The notes under the pieces: model-generated
The model's input: only the letters and a program-made list of their open reading frames with translations
Told to the model about the DNA's origin: nothing
Databases searched by the model: none
In this document: positions 23,487 to 25,000 of the stretch, piece after piece
Layout of the letters: each line of letters starts with the position of its first letter
Numbering within the stretch: the stretch's first letter is position 1
Made by a program: the position numbers and the translations under genes
Assembly: GCA_009176605.1 (NCBI GenBank)
Contig: SEYY01003243.1
Coordinates: 1-25,000 of the forward strand
Reading direction: 5' to 3'
Length of the DNA stretch: 25,000 bases
Source: Armadillidium nasatum
Taxonomy: Eukaryota; Arthropoda; Malacostraca; Isopoda; Armadillidiidae

Positions 23487-24920
23487 TTTGCCTCAGTAAA
23501 CTATTTCGTCTTTGTCTATCTACTTCAACTTTCCCTTCTTGCTGGAAACGCGCGCTCATTCAACCTGTGCCGAAGAAGGGGGACCCCTCTCAACCCTCCA
23601 ACTACCGTCCTATTTCTTTGACCTCCGTTCTCTCTAAAGTTTTCGAATCTATCCTTAACAGGAAGATTTGGAAGCATCTCAATTCTTCTAATCTTATCTC
23701 TGATCGCCAGTATGGCTTTCGTAAGAAACGCTCTACAGGTGATCTTCTTTCCCTTCTCTCTGAATCTTGGTCCTCCGCTATTCGGCATTTCGGTGAATCT
23801 TTTGCTGTCGCGCTGGACATAATCAAAAGCCTTCGATAGAGTCTGTCACAAAGCTTTGATTTCTAAACTTCCCTCTTTCGGTATCTATCCTTCTCTCTGT
23901 GATCTTCTCGCTAATTTCCTTTCCGGTCGTTCTATAGCAACTGTTGTAGACGGCCACCGTTCATCCTTTAACTCTATTAATAGTGGTGTTCCTCAGGGTT
24001 CTGTACTATCACCAACACTTTTTCTACTCTTCATTAATGACCTTCTCTCCATCACCTCATCTCCTATCCACTCCTATGCTGATGACTCCACCCTTCATTA
24101 TTCCTTCCATTTTGAAAAACGTCCCACCCAACAGCAGTTGATAGACTCGAGAAGGGTAGCCTTGGAACAACTAACCTCTGATCTTTCCCGTATTTCAAAT
24201 TGGGGCAGAGAAAACATGGTTGTTTTCTCAAAAACTCAGTTCCTCCATCTCTCCACTCGACACAATCTTCCACACAACTATGATATCTTCTTCGAAAACA
24301 CACAACTCAAACCTTCATCTGTCCTTAATATTCTTGGTGTTTCTTTTTCTCGTGATCTTTCTTGGAAAGATCACATTACTTCTCTTTCTAAACAAGCTTC
24401 TAAGAGGTTGGGTGTTCTGAGGCGCCTTCAGAATTACTTCACGCCACCCCAGTTGCTTGCTCTGTATAGGGGTGTTGTTCGTCCCTGTATGGAGTATGCT
24501 TCGCACATCTGGGGTGGTTCCACACATACAGCTCTCTTAGAGAAGGTGGAGTCAAGGGCATTTCGTCTCATCAACTCTCCTGCTCTTACTAACTCTCTTC
24601 AATCTCTTTCTGCCCGTCGAATTGTTGCGTCACTCTCTCTTTACTATTGCTATTACAACAGACACTGCTCTTCTGAACTCTCTCGTTGCATACCTCCTCC
24701 ATTGAGAAGAGCTCGTGCGACACGCCTTTCTACACATTCTCATCCTTTCTCTGTCCAACTCTCCGACCCCAGACTTAACCGCTATGCTCAATCTTACATA
24801 TACTCTACTGGTAAAGTCTGGAACACACTCCCTTCATCTGTTTTCCCAACTTCCTTTGACTTGCATACTTTCAAATGCCGTGTGTCTGGACACGTCGGCC
24901 ACCATCGACCATGCTTATAG
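23484..24920 (+). pseudogene. non-LTR reverse transcriptase (one frameshift)
   Basis: The first frame reads CWKRALIQPVPKKGDPSQPS, NYRPISLTSVLSKVFESIL and QYGFRKKRSTGD up to the conserved VALDI. A single extra base near 23820-23822 then shifts the frame. In the next frame SKAFDRVCHKALISKLPSFG follows, which holds the partner of the first catalytic Asp. It continues to VPQGSVLSPTLFLLFINDLL and YADD at 24075-24086, then to NILGVSFSRDLSWKDHI, EYASHIWGG and the C-terminal VWNTLPSSVFPTSF, with a stop ending at 24920. Apart from the one frameshift and the missing 5' end it is well preserved, much younger than the copy at 1985-3049. Its group is jockey/CR1-like by motif; I cannot name the exact clade. 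It would copy element RNA at a nicked target. Confidence 0.92.
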
Positions 24921-24980
24921 ACCTTTCCCAACTCCGGTGGAATTTGGTAGGCCTCCTGGCCTTTGCCCACCGGAGGAGAC
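24921..24980 (+). promoter_or_regulatory. LINE 3' UTR with nested hairpin
   Basis: CTCCGGTGG at 24932-24940 pairs with CCACCGGAG at 24967-24975. Inside it AGGCC (24949-24953) pairs with GGCCT (24958-24962). A hairpin directly before the poly(A) may be the structure the reverse transcriptase recognises, by analogy with other LINEs. Confidence 0.65.
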
Positions 24981-24996
24981 AAAAAAAAAAAAAAAA
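24981..24996 (+). repeat. poly(A) tail of the retroelement
   Basis: 16 A, followed by tata at the last four bases of the window, so a TA tract may begin just outside. Confidence 0.85.
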
Positions 24997-25000
24997 TATA

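Larger units (their letters stand above)
23484..24996 (+). mobile_element. 5'-truncated jockey/CR1-type non-LTR retrotransposon
   Basis: Contains most of the polymerase and the whole C-terminal region, a 60-bp 3' UTR with a strong hairpin, and 16 A at 24981-24996 followed by TATA at the window end. The endonuclease and everything 5' of the polymerase are missing; the left edge is a TA tract. Confidence 0.9.

Overview
This is a gene-poor stretch of a eukaryotic, almost certainly invertebrate animal genome. It is AT-rich and consists almost entirely of transposable-element remains and long (TA)n microsatellites; I count 15 tracts totalling about 2 kb. The reverse transcriptases, a DUF4817/DDE transposase, hAT fragments and a possible ISXO2/Merlin fragment are of types common in arthropods and also seen in cephalopods. 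I cannot fix the taxon from sequence alone. No bacterial features are present and no confident host gene was found. Only one short stretch (1795-1923) resembles a possible terminal exon.

Layout. 1-787: TA tract, a tRNA-like pol III box pair, and a retroelement 3'-tail motif running into a TA tract. 788-1246: a 5'-truncated non-LTR element with a poly(A) tail and a perfect 20-bp target-site duplication. 1985-3049: a decayed jockey/CR1-type reverse transcriptase cut off by a 284-bp TA tract. 3334-7023: AT-rich DNA with several TA tracts, one of them 342 bp without interruption. 7033-8615: a broken Tc1/mariner-IS630 type transposase. 9250-10395 (minus): a broken hAT transposase. 11151-15991 (minus): a recent Ty3/gypsy LTR retrotransposon. 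16756-23400: AT-rich DNA with an inverted and dispersed repeat family built around TA tracts, plus a possible ISXO2-like remnant. 23484-24996: a better-preserved non-LTR reverse transcriptase ending in poly(A).

The most informative element is the Ty3/gypsy copy. It has two LTRs about 1.5% different, a 1015-residue open pol frame with all visible catalytic residues, and a textbook -1 frameshift signal between gag and protease: a GGGAAAC heptamer in the right phase, a 5-nt spacer, then a 7-bp stem. Its 5' end is damaged. The LTR is joined directly to the middle of gag, so the primer-binding site and gag start are missing, and two further frame breaks lie in pol.

The most unusual non-coding signal is that several TA tracts share homologous flanks, in direct and inverted orientation. 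This means the microsatellite travels as part of a repeat family. Other TA tracts sit exactly at the broken ends of transposons. I see no undescribed defence, metabolic or regulatory gene system here.
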